17,975 nucleotides of DNA from contig DASXIW010000050.1 in the NCBI GenBank assembly GCA_036497785.1, forward strand, positions 1-17,975, in the 5' to 3' direction. Made by a program: the position numbers and the translations under genes. This document shows, one piece after another, positions 1 through 7,575 of this stretch (positions are counted from its first letter, which is position 1; each line of letters begins with the position of its first letter). The stretch comes from DASXIW01 sp036497785. GTDB lineage: Bacteria; Pseudomonadota; Alphaproteobacteria; Acetobacterales; Acetobacteraceae. The notes under the pieces are model-generated. The model saw only the letters and a program-made list of their open reading frames with translations. It had not been told where the DNA came from and did no database searches.

Positions 1-2
1 TG

Positions 3-35
3 TTCGTCCTGCTCTCCCTGCTGTTCTTCCGTTGA
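3..35 (+). CDS. 3' end of an unidentified upstream gene
   Basis: An open frame enters from the left edge and stops with TGA at 33-35. The ten visible residues read FVLLSLLFFR, so the protein ends in a hydrophobic stretch and may be a membrane protein. It lies 13 bases before the next start, so it could share a transcript with the lyase. Nothing more can be said about its identity. Confidence 0.3.
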   Translation, partial: FVLLSLLFFR

Positions 36-48
36 TCGGAGCCGCCCC

Positions 49-969
49 ATGACCTACCTCGTCGCCGCCGAGCTGTCCGCCGAGCCCGCCGGGCTGCGCT
101 TCCGCCGGCTGATCGAACGCGGCGGCATCGTCCAGATCCCCGGCGCCCATAACGGCCAGGCGGCCTGGCAGGCCAAGGATGCGGGATTCGAGGCGCTGTA
201 TCTCTCCGGCGCCGCGATGAGCGCCTCCATGGGCCTGCCCGATCTCGGTGTCATCACCATCGAGGATGTGTGCTTCTTCATCCGCCAGGTCGCCCGCTCC
301 TCGGGCCTGCCTGTGCTGGTGGACGGCGACACCGGCTACGGCGAGGCGCTGAACGTGATGCACATGGTGCGCAGCTTCGAGGATGCCGGGGCAGGGGCGG
401 TGCATATTGAGGACCAGCTGCTGCCCAAGAAATGCGGCCATCTGAACGACAAGAAGCTGGCCGATCCGCACGACATGGCCGCCAAGATCGCCGCCGCCCG
501 CAAGGCCAGCCGCCATCTCTACATCATCGCCCGCACCGACGCCGCCGCCAGCGAGGGGATGGACGGCGCCGTCGCCCGCGCGAAACTGTTTCTGCAAGCC
601 GGGGCCGACGCGATCTTCCCCGAAGCGCTGACCAGCGCCGAGATGTTCCGCGAATTCGCCAGCCGGATCGCCGCCCCGCTGCTCGCCAACATGACCGAGT
701 TCGGCCGCACCCCGTTCTTCACCGCCAGCGAGTTCGAGGCGATGGGCTATCGCATGGTGATCTGGCCGGTCAGCGCGCTGCGCGTCGCCAACAAGGCGCA
801 GGCCGAGCTGTATGCCGCGATCCGGCGCGACGGCGGCACCCACAACATGGTCGATCGCATGCAAACCCGCGCGGAACTTTACGCCACCATCCGCTATCAC
901 GAATACGAGGCGCTGGACGCCTCCATCGTCACCACCATCGTCCCCAGCGCTATGCCGCAAGCCCGCTGA
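49..969 (+). CDS. prpB: Methylisocitrate lyase-like enzyme (PrpB, isocitrate lyase/PEP mutase superfamily)
   Basis: This 306-residue protein belongs to the isocitrate lyase/PEP mutase superfamily and most resembles 2-methylisocitrate lyase, which cleaves 2-methylisocitrate to pyruvate and succinate in propionate breakdown. Visible motifs are DGDTGYG at 92-98 (D92 and D94 are the expected Mg2+ ligands), IEDQ at about 120, the lyase signature KKCGH at 127-131 with catalytic C129, IIARTDA near 159 and NMTEFGRTP near 214. The length is close to the family norm of about 295. The ATG at 49 follows a GGAG at 37-40 region with normal spacing. The cysteine argues against oxaloacetate decarboxylase, which lacks this signature. 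No prpC or prpD is visible, so a role in the methylcitrate cycle is inferred from the family alone; another small C-C lyase activity is possible. Confidence 0.85.
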   Translation: MTYLVAAELSAEPAGLRFRRLIERGGIVQIPGAHNGQAAWQAKDAGFEALYLSGAAMSASMGLPDLGVITIEDVCFFIRQVARSSGLPVLVDGDTGYGEALNVMHMVRSFEDAGAGAVHIEDQLLPKKCGHLNDKKLADPHDMAAKIAAARKASRHLYIIARTDAAASEGMDGAVARAKLFLQAGADAIFPEALTSAEMFREFASRIAAPLLANMTEFGRTPFFTASEFEAMGYRMVIWPVSALRVANKAQAELYAAIRRDGGTHNMVDRMQTRAELYATIRYHEYEALDASIVTTIVPSAMPQAR

Positions 970-976
970 CCAGTCC

Positions 977-2359
977 GTGACCGCTGCAACCATCGGCGCG
1001 CCCGTCCTGGACGGGCTGCCGCCGCGCCAGCGCCTGGCCGCCATGGTGACGCTGTTCCTGGCGGTCGGCCTCGCTGTGCTGGACAGCGCCATCGCCAACA
1101 CCGCCCTGCCGACCATCGCCACCGACCTCTCCGCCAGCCCCGCCGCCTCGATCTGGGTGATCAACGCCTATCAGCTCGCCCTCGTCGTCTCGCTGCTGCC
1201 GCTGGCCGCTTTGGGCGAGATCATGGGCTTCCGGCGCATTTATATCGCCGGCCTGATCCTGTTCACCGCCGCCTCGCTGGTCTGCGCGGCCTCCTCCACC
1301 CTGCCCACCCTTGCCGGCGCGCGCATCCTGCAAGGCTTCGGCGCCAGCGGCATCATGAGCGTGAACACCGCGCTGATCCGCGTCATCTACCCGTCGCGCC
1401 AGCTCGGCCGCGGTGTGGGGTTCAACGCGCTGGTGGTGGCGATCTCCTCGGCGATCGGCCCCTCCGTCGCCTCGGCCATCCTGGCCGTCGCGTCATGGCA
1501 ATGGCTGTTCGCGGTCAACGTCCCCATCGGCATCGTCGCCATAGCGCTGGCCTTGCGTGCCCTGCCGTCCTCGCCGCGCTCGGATGCGCGGTTCGACTGG
1601 GGCAGCGCTCTGCTCAATGCCGCCTTCTTTGGCCTGCTGGTGGTGAGCATCGGCGAAGGCGCCCAGCAGGCCTCCCGCGTCCTTGTCGCCTGCGAGCTTG
1701 TCGGTGCGCTGGTTACCGGGATCGTCCTGATCCGGCGTCAGGCCCGCATGGCGGCGCCCATGCTCCCGGTGGATTTGTTCCGCCGCCCGATCTTCGCCCT
1801 CTCGGCCGCCACCTCGTTCTGCTCCTTCGCCGCCCAGGGCCTCGCCTATGTGGCGCTGCCCTTCTATTTCGAGACGGTGCTGGGCCGCTCGGCGGTGGAA
1901 ACCGGCCTGCTGCTCACCCCCTGGCCGGTCGTGGTCGGCATCCTCGCGCCCATCGCCGGCAACCTTTCGGATCGCTACAACCCCGGCATGCTCGGCGGCT
2001 TCGGCCTCGCCGGGCTCAGCATCGGCATGGTGCTGATGGCGACCATGCCCGCCGACCCCAGCGTGTTCGACATCGTCTGGCGCATGGCGGTTTGCGGCGG
2101 CGGGTTCGGCTTCTTCCAATCGCCCAATCTGCGCGCCCTGATGTCCAGCGCCCCGCCCGGCCGCAGCGGCGGCGCCAGCGGCATCGTCGCCACCGCCCGA
2201 CTGATGGGCCAGACCGTCGGCGCCGCCCTGGTGGCGCTGTGCTTCAACTTCTCCGCCGCGCACGGCCCCACCCTCGCTCTGGCCCTCGGCGCGGGTTTCG
2301 CGGCGGCTGCAAGCGTGGCCAGCTTCCTGCGCCTGCTCGCGCCCGCCCCCACACATTGA
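977..2359 (+). CDS. MFS drug exporter, DHA2 (EmrB/QacA) type
   Basis: A 460-residue inner-membrane exporter of the major facilitator superfamily, probably proton-driven efflux of small toxic compounds. The frame stays open back to 812, but residues before 977 only mirror the lyase gene; I chose GTG 977, seven bases after the lyase stop, with ATG 1043 as alternative. The DHA2 hallmark LDSAIANTALP lies in the first helix (about residues 35-45), GARILQGFGASG follows near 115, and alternating hydrophobic segments fit about 14 helices, with a longer polar loop near 215 (SSPRSDARFDW). The tight spacing suggests co-transcription with the lyase gene. The substrate cannot be read from the sequence. 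Confidence 0.85.
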   Translation: MTAATIGAPVLDGLPPRQRLAAMVTLFLAVGLAVLDSAIANTALPTIATDLSASPAASIWVINAYQLALVVSLLPLAALGEIMGFRRIYIAGLILFTAASLVCAASSTLPTLAGARILQGFGASGIMSVNTALIRVIYPSRQLGRGVGFNALVVAISSAIGPSVASAILAVASWQWLFAVNVPIGIVAIALALRALPSSPRSDARFDWGSALLNAAFFGLLVVSIGEGAQQASRVLVACELVGALVTGIVLIRRQARMAAPMLPVDLFRRPIFALSAATSFCSFAAQGLAYVALPFYFETVLGRSAVETGLLLTPWPVVVGILAPIAGNLSDRYNPGMLGGFGLAGLSIGMVLMATMPADPSVFDIVWRMAVCGGGFGFFQSPNLRALMSSAPPGRSGGASGIVATARLMGQTVGAALVALCFNFSAAHGPTLALALGAGFAAAASVASFLRLLAPAPTH

Positions 2360-2447
2360 CGAAGATCATCGCCCTTTCGTCCGCCATGTTAACCGGGCGT
2401 TAGCCCCGCCATGCGTTCCTTCGCCCCGGTAACCCGCAAAAACTGCG

Positions 2448-3710
2448 ATGTTCCCCTACCGGAAAGCCGCGCCCGCGATGCCGTCTCCGTCTGCCGCGCC
2501 GAATTGTGGCTTCTGTGATGCCGCGCTGACCGACAGCTTCGTCGATCTCGGCGCCACCCCGCTCTCCAACGCTTTCCTGCGCCGGATCATGCGGGCGGAG
2601 AGCCGCGCTATCCCTTGCACGCCTATGGCTGCCGCGCGTGCCGTCTCGTCCAACTCGGCGCGTTCGAGACGCCGCAGTCTATCTTCGGGCATTATCTGTA
2701 CTTCTCGTCCTATTCAGAAAGCTGGCTGCGCCGGGCGCTATGCCGCCGCGATGATCGCGCGGTTTCGCCTGGGCGCGGCCTCTCAGGTGATCGAGATCGC
2801 CAGCGATGACGGCTACCTCCTGCAATATTTCCAGGCGCGCGGCATTCCCGTGCTGGGCATCGCACCGGCCACGAACGTGGCCGAGGCGGCGCGCGCCAAG
2901 GGCATCGCCACCGACATCGCCTTCTTCGGCCACGCCACCGCCTGCGCGTTGCGCGCGGCCGGCCGCGCGCCAGACCTGATCGTCGCCAACAAGGTGCTGG
3001 CGCATGTACCGGACCTCAACGATTTCGTGGCCGGCCTCGCCCATCTGCTGCCGCCGCGCGGCGCGATCACGATCGAGATTCCGCATCTGCTGGCGCTGAT
3101 CGAACACACCCAGTTCGACACGATCTACCACGAGCATTTCTCCTATTTCTCCCTGCTCTCTGCCGAACGGGTCCTCGCCCATCACGGGCTGACGGTCTTC
3201 GATGTCGAGGAGCTGCCGACCCATGGCGGATCGCTGCGCCTGTTCGCCGGTCATCGCGACGCGCATGAAATCCAGCCCTCCGTCGCTTCCCTGCGCGCCC
3301 GCGAACGGGAGGCGGGTCTCGACGGGCCGGCCGCCTATGCCGGCTTCGCCGCCAAGGTCGCCGCCACGCGAGACGGGGTGCGCGCCTTCTTCAAGCATAC
3401 AAGGCGCGACGGGGCGCTTGTGCTCGGCTATGGCGCGCCCGCCAAGGGCAACACGCTGCTGAACCATTGCGACATCTGGCCGGAGCAGATGCCCTTCACC
3501 GTCGATCGCAGCCCGCACAAGCAGGGCTTGCTGCTCCCTGGCACCCGCATCCCCGTCCGCCATCCGGACGCCATCGCTGAGGCGCGGCCGGATTTCCTGT
3601 TCATCCTGCCCTGGAACCTCACCGGCGAGATCATGCGGCAAATGGCCTTCATTCGCGGCTGGAGCGGCCGCTTCGTAGTACTGATCCCGGCCTTGCGTAT
3701 TCTGGCGTGA
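2448..3710 (+). CDS. TylCIII/TcaB9-like C-methyltransferase with two offsetting frameshifts, probably inactive
   Basis: As read, a 420-residue class I SAM methyltransferase of the family that C-methylates NDP-ketosugars: N-terminal zinc domain, central Rossmann domain, C-terminal domain. The first zinc pair CGFC (20-23) and PLSNAFL (38-44) are normal. Residues about 45-96 are scrambled: the missing segment (LHAYGCRACRLVQL, then FETPQSIFGHYLYFSSYS) is encoded one frame back, from about 2582 to 2730. Translation returns to the family pattern at GRYAAAMIARF. The second CxxC zinc pair is therefore lost. The SAM region also departs from the usual motifs: SDDG for SNDG (120), GIAP for GIEP (139, normally the acidic ribose ligand) and NKVLAH for NNVLAH (182). 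The catalytic YHEHFSYFS block (227-235) and THGGSLR are intact. Start could also be ATG 2478; no clear ribosome site precedes either. Confidence 0.75.
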   Translation: MFPYRKAAPAMPSPSAAPNCGFCDAALTDSFVDLGATPLSNAFLRRIMRAESRAIPCTPMAAARAVSSNSARSRRRSLSSGIICTSRPIQKAGCAGRYAAAMIARFRLGAASQVIEIASDDGYLLQYFQARGIPVLGIAPATNVAEAARAKGIATDIAFFGHATACALRAAGRAPDLIVANKVLAHVPDLNDFVAGLAHLLPPRGAITIEIPHLLALIEHTQFDTIYHEHFSYFSLLSAERVLAHHGLTVFDVEELPTHGGSLRLFAGHRDAHEIQPSVASLRAREREAGLDGPAAYAGFAAKVAATRDGVRAFFKHTRRDGALVLGYGAPAKGNTLLNHCDIWPEQMPFTVDRSPHKQGLLLPGTRIPVRHPDAIAEARPDFLFILPWNLTGEIMRQMAFIRGWSGRFVVLIPALRILA

Positions 3711-4181
3711 CGACGCTGCCCATCTGCCGCGACATCGTCCGGCCCAGCCGAGGCAGATACAGCGCCGTCCTCAGGCACGCCCCCAGCACCAGCCCCAACC
3801 ACATTCCCTCGACCGGAGCGGCCATCGCCCGAGCCAGCACCATCCCCGCCGGCACGCCCACGATCCACGCCCCGCCGATCGAGATCAGCAGCGACCCCCT
3901 TGCGTCTCGCAGTCCGCTCAGCGCCCCACCCGCGCCGGATTGCACCCCCTCCAGGAATTGCACTCTCTCGGGTCCGGTCCGGCCACGCCAAAGCGCGGCC
4001 CCCATTGCGGCGAAGTCGGCGAACGCTTACCGGGCGGCGCCGCCGGCGCGATGCGTCGGTCAGGGCAGGTTCGCGATGTCAGAACGCCGGCGTGTCAGCC
4101 AGCGCTGAAGACCAGCCCTGCGACGTGCTGTCGCAGGGCCTGCCAGGGGGCACGCGGATGATGCTTGCGATACCTGCTCAT
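3649..4181 (-). pseudogene. Remnant of a MATE-family multidrug exporter (N-terminal stub plus C-terminal third)
   Basis: The minus-strand frame 4026-3649 carries residues typical of the C-terminal part of MATE exporters: QFLEGVQSGAGGALSGLRDARGSLLISIGG, WIVGVPAGMVLA and GMWLGLVLGACLRTALYLPRL. Family members normally have about 450 residues with an LRGLGD-type motif; here the Arg is Ser (LSGLRD) and the usual GYW reads GAW. In-frame TAA at 4027-4029 blocks any upstream extension. At 4181-4095 a short frame with a good ribosome site ends after 28 residues and may be the original N-terminus, which would make this an internal deletion of most of the gene. The C-terminal end overlaps the convergent methyltransferase by about 60 bases. 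Confidence 0.7.
4095..4181 (-). CDS. 28-residue small ORF with strong ribosome site; possible MATE N-terminal stub
   Basis: ATG at 4181 is preceded by GGAGG (4187-4191) with a five-base spacer, the best ribosome site in this neighbourhood. It encodes MSRYRKHHPRAPWQALRQHV followed by AGLVFSAG and stops at 4095. The basic, then hydrophobic pattern resembles the N-terminus of a MATE exporter just before helix 1. I favour the reading that it is the surviving start of the deleted exporter; a genuine small protein cannot be excluded. Confidence 0.3.
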   Translation of the reverse strand: MSRYRKHHPRAPWQALRQHVAGLVFSAG

Positions 4182-4259
4182 GCAACCCTCCCTGGCCGGA
4201 TGTGACGCCATCTGCGACATTACGCCGCAGATCCGAAGGGCGGCAAGCGCGAGGGAAAG

Positions 4260-4985
4260 ATGGCCCAGAACATCTACGACAACCCGGAATTCTTCGCCGG
4301 CTACACCAGGCTCGGCCGCTCCGTCGAGGGGCTGGACGGCGCCGCGGAATGGCCCGCCTTGCGCGCCATGCTGCCGGACATGCGCGGCCTTGCCGTGCTG
4401 GATCTCGGCTGCGGCTTCGGCTGGTTCTGCCGCTGGGCGCGCGCGCAGGGTGCCGCGCGCGTTGTCGGCCTCGACCTGTCGGAGAACATGCTGGATCGCG
4501 CCCGCGCCACCACGCCCGACCCCGCCATCACCTACATCCGCGCCGATCTCGATCATGCCGATCTGCCCCGGCCGGCATTCGACCTCGTCTACAGCTCGCT
4601 CGCGCTGCACTATGTCGAACACCTGCAAGCGCTGATGGCCAAGATCCACGCCGCCCTGGTCCCCGGCGGCCGCCTGGTCTTCTCGATGGAGCACCCGATC
4701 TTCACCGCGCCCACAAACCCGGGCTGGTCAGATGCGGATGGCGGCAGAACATGGCCGGTGGACGCCTATTCCCTGGAAGGCCCGCGCCGCACGGACTGGC
4801 TCGCCAAAGGCGTCATCAAGCAGCACCGCACCATCGCGACCACGCTGAACACGCTGCTGCGCACGGGCTTCGCCATCCGCTACCTCGCGGAATGGGCCCC
4901 GACGGACGCGCAGATCGCCGACCGCGCGGCTTTGGCCGAGGAACGCCACCGGCCGCCCTTCCTGCTGGTCTCCGCCCAGCGGTGA
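4260..4985 (+). CDS. Class I SAM-dependent methyltransferase (Methyltransf_11 type)
   Basis: A 241-residue cytoplasmic methyltransferase. The glycine-rich SAM loop is VLDLGCGFGWF at about 46-56, the acidic end of strand 2 is VVGLDLSENML near 68-78, and motif IV is FDLVYSSLALHYVEH near 110-124. A GRLVFSMEHPIF segment (about 138-149) follows, as in small-molecule methyltransferases related to UbiE and BioC. The start is ATG 4260, preceded by GAGGGA. The gene reads away from the MATE remnant and lies 75 bases before the aminotransferase. Its substrate is unknown. Confidence 0.85.
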   Translation: MAQNIYDNPEFFAGYTRLGRSVEGLDGAAEWPALRAMLPDMRGLAVLDLGCGFGWFCRWARAQGAARVVGLDLSENMLDRARATTPDPAITYIRADLDHADLPRPAFDLVYSSLALHYVEHLQALMAKIHAALVPGGRLVFSMEHPIFTAPTNPGWSDADGGRTWPVDAYSLEGPRRTDWLAKGVIKQHRTIATTLNTLLRTGFAIRYLAEWAPTDAQIADRAALAEERHRPPFLLVSAQR

Positions 4986-5060
4986 CGCAGGGCGAAACGT
5001 CTTGTCGGTCGGGCGCAAGCCTGTAAGCTCGATACGATCCCGCACGGCAGTGAGGCGCTC

Positions 5061-5990
5061 ATGCTGTCCAACACCCGCGTCGCCTGGTTCAACGGAAAGA
5101 TCCTGCCGGAAGGTCAGGTGATGATCCCCTACCGGGACAAAAGCTGGAAATCCGGCGATGGTGCGTTCGACATGACGCGCACCTTCAACGGCGCTCCGTT
5201 CCGCCTTGTCCCGCATATCGAGCGGTTCTACCGCTCACTCAAATATTTGCGCATTGATCCCGGCATGTCGCCGAAGGAGATGGTGGCTATCACCGAGGAC
5301 GTGGTCGGCCGCAACGAACATCTGCGCGGCCCGCACGGCGATTGGTGGGTCAGCCAACGCATCAGCCGCGGCGTGGACGCGGTGGGCGACGAGGGCTGGG
5401 AGCATACCGGCCCCAATCTGGTCATCGACGTGACGCCGCTGCCTCTGGCCGACCGCGCGACGATGTTCCGCGACGGCGCGGAGGTGATGACCACCACAGT
5501 CCGCCGCACCGCACCCAGCATGCTCAGCCCGCGCGCCAAGGTGAACAACTACCTGAACATGATCGTCGCCGCCCAGCCCATCAAGGCCGCTCGCCCGGAT
5601 GCCTGGGCGCTGCTGCTGGACGAGAACGGCAATCTGGCGGAAGGGCAGGGCAGCAATATCTTCGTCGTGGATGGTGGCGCCTTGCGCACCCCCCGGTCGC
5701 GCTACGTGCTGGCCGGTGTCAGCCGCCAAATGACCATCGACCTCGCGACGAAGCTCGGCATACCCTGCGAGGAAGCCGATATCGACATGTTCGACGCCGC
5801 CAATGCCGAGGAGATGTTCCTCACCTCCACCAGCCTCTGCATCCTGCCGGTCAGCCTGTTTAACGTCCAGCCCGTCGGCGCCACAGCCTGGACCGGCGCC
5901 GGCCCGGTCACCCAGCGCCTGATCGACGCCTACGCCGCCGAGGTCGGCTGCGACTTCGTGCGGCAATATCTCGACCGCATCCCCGCCTGA
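5061..5990 (+). CDS. Class IV PLP-dependent aminotransferase (BCAT/D-amino acid transaminase-like)
   Basis: A 309-residue fold-type IV transaminase. It would transfer an amino group between an amino acid and a 2-oxo acid using pyridoxal phosphate in the cytosol. K160 in SPRAKVNNYLN is the expected Schiff-base lysine, E194 in NLAEGQGSNIFVV is the conserved Glu that contacts the pyridine nitrogen, and R55 in PHIERF matches the phosphate-binding Arg. LTSTSLCILPV near 275 replaces the usual TGTAAxVxPV of branched-chain enzymes, so substrate range is uncertain: branched-chain, D-amino acid or (R)-amine transaminase are all possible. ATG 5061 is preceded by GAGG with short spacing. No biosynthetic partner is nearby. 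Confidence 0.85.
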   Translation: MLSNTRVAWFNGKILPEGQVMIPYRDKSWKSGDGAFDMTRTFNGAPFRLVPHIERFYRSLKYLRIDPGMSPKEMVAITEDVVGRNEHLRGPHGDWWVSQRISRGVDAVGDEGWEHTGPNLVIDVTPLPLADRATMFRDGAEVMTTTVRRTAPSMLSPRAKVNNYLNMIVAAQPIKAARPDAWALLLDENGNLAEGQGSNIFVVDGGALRTPRSRYVLAGVSRQMTIDLATKLGIPCEEADIDMFDAANAEEMFLTSTSLCILPVSLFNVQPVGATAWTGAGPVTQRLIDAYAAEVGCDFVRQYLDRIPA

Positions 5991-6072
5991 CCACGACGCC
6001 TGATCCTCCCGCTTGCCTGGGCCGTCGGCGTCACCATCCTAAGATGTCGTCACTGCGCCACGGGGATCGTGC

Positions 6073-6396
6073 ATGTACATCGCCATGAACCGCTTCAAGG
6101 TCGCGCCGGGATCGGAGGCGGCGTTCGAGCATGTCTGGACCAGCCGCGACACCCATCTGAAGAAAGTGCCGGGCTTCATCGAATTCCATCTGCTGCGCGG
6201 CCCGCAGCGCGACGACCATGTGCTGTATTCCAGCCACACCCTATGGGCCAGCCACGCGGCGTTCGAGGGCTGGACCAAGTCGGAAGCCTTCCGCGCCGCC
6301 CACCGGAGTGCGGGCGATTCGGCTCATGGCAACGCGCCGCTCTATCTCGGCCACCCCGAATTCGAGGGCTTCGAGGTCATCCAGACGGTGAAGTAA
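6073..6396 (+). CDS. IsdG/HmoB-like heme-degrading monooxygenase (ABM fold)
   Basis: A 107-residue dimeric alpha/beta barrel protein of the antibiotic-biosynthesis-monooxygenase fold. The sequence MYIAMNRFKVAPG, FIEFHLLRG and SHTLWAS is typical of IsdG-like enzymes that open heme and release iron. N6, W67 and H77 align in spacing with the IsdG catalytic triad (Asn7, Trp67, His77), which supports true heme oxygenase activity rather than a generic ABM role. The ATG at 6073 follows GGGGAT. No iron transport gene is adjacent. The stop codon TAA (6394-6396) runs into a 23-bp hairpin. Confidence 0.8.
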   Translation: MYIAMNRFKVAPGSEAAFEHVWTSRDTHLKKVPGFIEFHLLRGPQRDDHVLYSSHTLWASHAAFEGWTKSEAFRAAHRSAGDSAHGNAPLYLGHPEFEGFEVIQTVK

Positions 6397-6447
6397 TACC
6401 GCCCGCCTGAAATGATGACTCTTCCATCATTTCAGGCGGGCGGTATT
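6395..6447. terminator. Perfect 23-bp inverted repeat, bidirectional terminator between convergent genes
   Basis: Arms 6395-6417 and 6425-6447 are exact reverse complements, with a seven-base loop at 6418-6424. The left arm begins within the TAA of the heme monooxygenase, and the right arm contains the last codons and stop (6427-6429) of the opposing GNAT gene. The arms start with AATA and end with TATT, so each direction ends in a short A/T stretch. Position between two converging genes fits a shared terminator. Confidence 0.8.
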
Positions 6448-6956
6448 GCGCGCGGAGATGGTGGGGCGGAGCTGGCGAAGGTTCCGCCGGCGTAGCCGGT
6501 GGAATTCGCCCCGATGGGTCTCCACAAAGCCGATACGCCGGTACAGCGCGATATTCTCCACCATCGTCTCGTGCGTATACAGCCGGATCGCCGCATATCC
6601 CGCCGCGCGCGCCCGCGCCTCCGCAAACCCCAGCAACGCCCGCCCGACCCCGCGCCCCCCACCGCCGGACGCACCGCCACATTATCCAGCAGCATCGCCC
6701 CCGCCTCGGGGATCAGCACGAGAACCCCGTCCACCACCCCGTCGCGCGCGAACAGATACACGAGCCCTTGCGCGATCAGCGCGCCATAATCATCCAGCAT
6801 CGGCCGGGGCTTGCGCCCCATGCGGGGCACGTAAATGCCATAGGCCGCCGCGACGACCGCTTCGATGGCCGCAAGATCATCCAGCCCGGCCGCGCGGATA
6901 TCCTGGCTCGCGCCACGCGATACCGGCGCGCGGCAAATCAGCTCTTGATCTTCCAC
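6427..6956 (-). pseudogene. GNAT N-acetyltransferase interrupted by a frameshift
   Basis: The N-terminal part (DIRAAGLDDLAAIEAVVAAA, GLVYLFARDGVVDGVLVLIP, AMLLDNVAVRPAV) lies in one minus-strand frame. The acetyl-CoA loop and C-terminal part (RALLGFAEARARAAGYAAIR, LYTHETMVENIALYRRIGFV) lie in another. The switch falls in the C-run at about 6655-6662, where one base is missing compared with the expected R/Q-GxGxG/A loop. Joined, the two halves give about 176 residues, normal for GNAT. GTG 6956 is the likely start and overlaps the end of the upstream surface-protein gene by 19 bases, suggesting translational coupling. A sequence error in the homopolymer is a fair alternative; the unmodified frame ends in arginine-rich nonsense. 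Confidence 0.7.
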
Positions 6957-7324
6957 GTGCCGTCTTTGGTCTTGCACCAATTCAGCGTGTATGTCCGCCC
7001 GGGCCGCTTGGCCTTGAACGACACGTCGTATGCAAGGCTGTGACATGGGGCGCCCGCTTCGGTGAAAAGCCGCAACACCCGCACCGACCCGGAATTTCCG
7101 CTCGCCGGGTTGTGCCAATCCCGCTTATCGCCGGGATGGATCGATGGCTGGTTGTTCAGCTCCTCCACCGCCGCGTACAGCATGTCCTTGTCGCCTTGCA
7201 CCAGCCCCTCGGCCTGCCGCTGCGGGTTACCGAACGGACTGATCTGGGCCTGGGACGCGCCCAGCCCCGCCATAAGCAGGACAAAGGCCGCGGCACCGAT
7301 GCGCCCGAATTTCCCAAGAAGCAT
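6938..7324 (-). CDS. RT0821/Lpp0805-family surface protein (17-kDa antigen C-terminal-like)
   Basis: A 128-residue exported protein. Residues 1-25 form a signal peptide (basic start, hydrophobic AAAFVLLMAGLGA, cleavage likely after SQA). The mature part has the family pattern DWHNPASGNSGSVRV, then APCHSLAYDV and LNWCKTKDGTWKI, as in the C-terminal domain of rickettsial 17-kDa-antigen relatives, with two cysteines (about 96 and 118). It lacks the N-terminal glycine-rich membrane repeats of the antigen itself. ATG 7324 has GGGAG upstream with an eight-base spacer. The GNAT gene follows with overlap. Function is unknown; an envelope role is inferred. Confidence 0.75.
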   Translation of the reverse strand: MLLGKFGRIGAAAFVLLMAGLGASQAQISPFGNPQRQAEGLVQGDKDMLYAAVEELNNQPSIHPGDKRDWHNPASGNSGSVRVLRLFTEAGAPCHSLAYDVSFKAKRPGRTYTLNWCKTKDGTWKIKS

Positions 7325-7575
7325 CGCGACGTCTCCCTTTGGTTATCTTGCCCGGTACCACCTGCGATATCGGTTAGCGGTCGCCACCACGTCCGTTCGG
7401 CATTATGTGCATCGATTCAGCGCGGCAACATATCGCCGCAGCGTATTCGTTCGCCATCGCATACGAAATGTACGGAGGCGGACCATCTGCCTTTGATCAC
7501 GTAAACGGAAACATGTTTTTACCACGCACACAACCAAGACCCGTCTCCACGCCGACCGGATAAACAAAGCCTTGC
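7325..7575. other. Gene-free, lower-GC stretch
   Basis: No coding frame with family resemblance is visible here. Base composition is less GC-rich than the flanks. It must hold the promoter for the minus-strand surface protein that starts at 7324, but I see no convincing -35/-10 pair. It separates that gene from the decayed MBOAT/AlgJ remnant. Confidence 0.4.

Noticed and set aside
1493..2356. Long minus-strand open frame opposite the MFS gene
   Set aside because: Composition is Gly/Ala/His/Glu-rich without hydrophobic core or motifs; it mirrors the GC-rich codons of the exporter.
2580..2745. Programmed frameshifting in the methyltransferase
   Set aside because: No slippery heptamer with a downstream structure is visible, and two opposite shifts would be needed.
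2679..3641. 320-residue minus-strand open frame opposite the C-methyltransferase
   Set aside because: The plus strand carries recognisable family motifs over the same span; the antisense frame has none.
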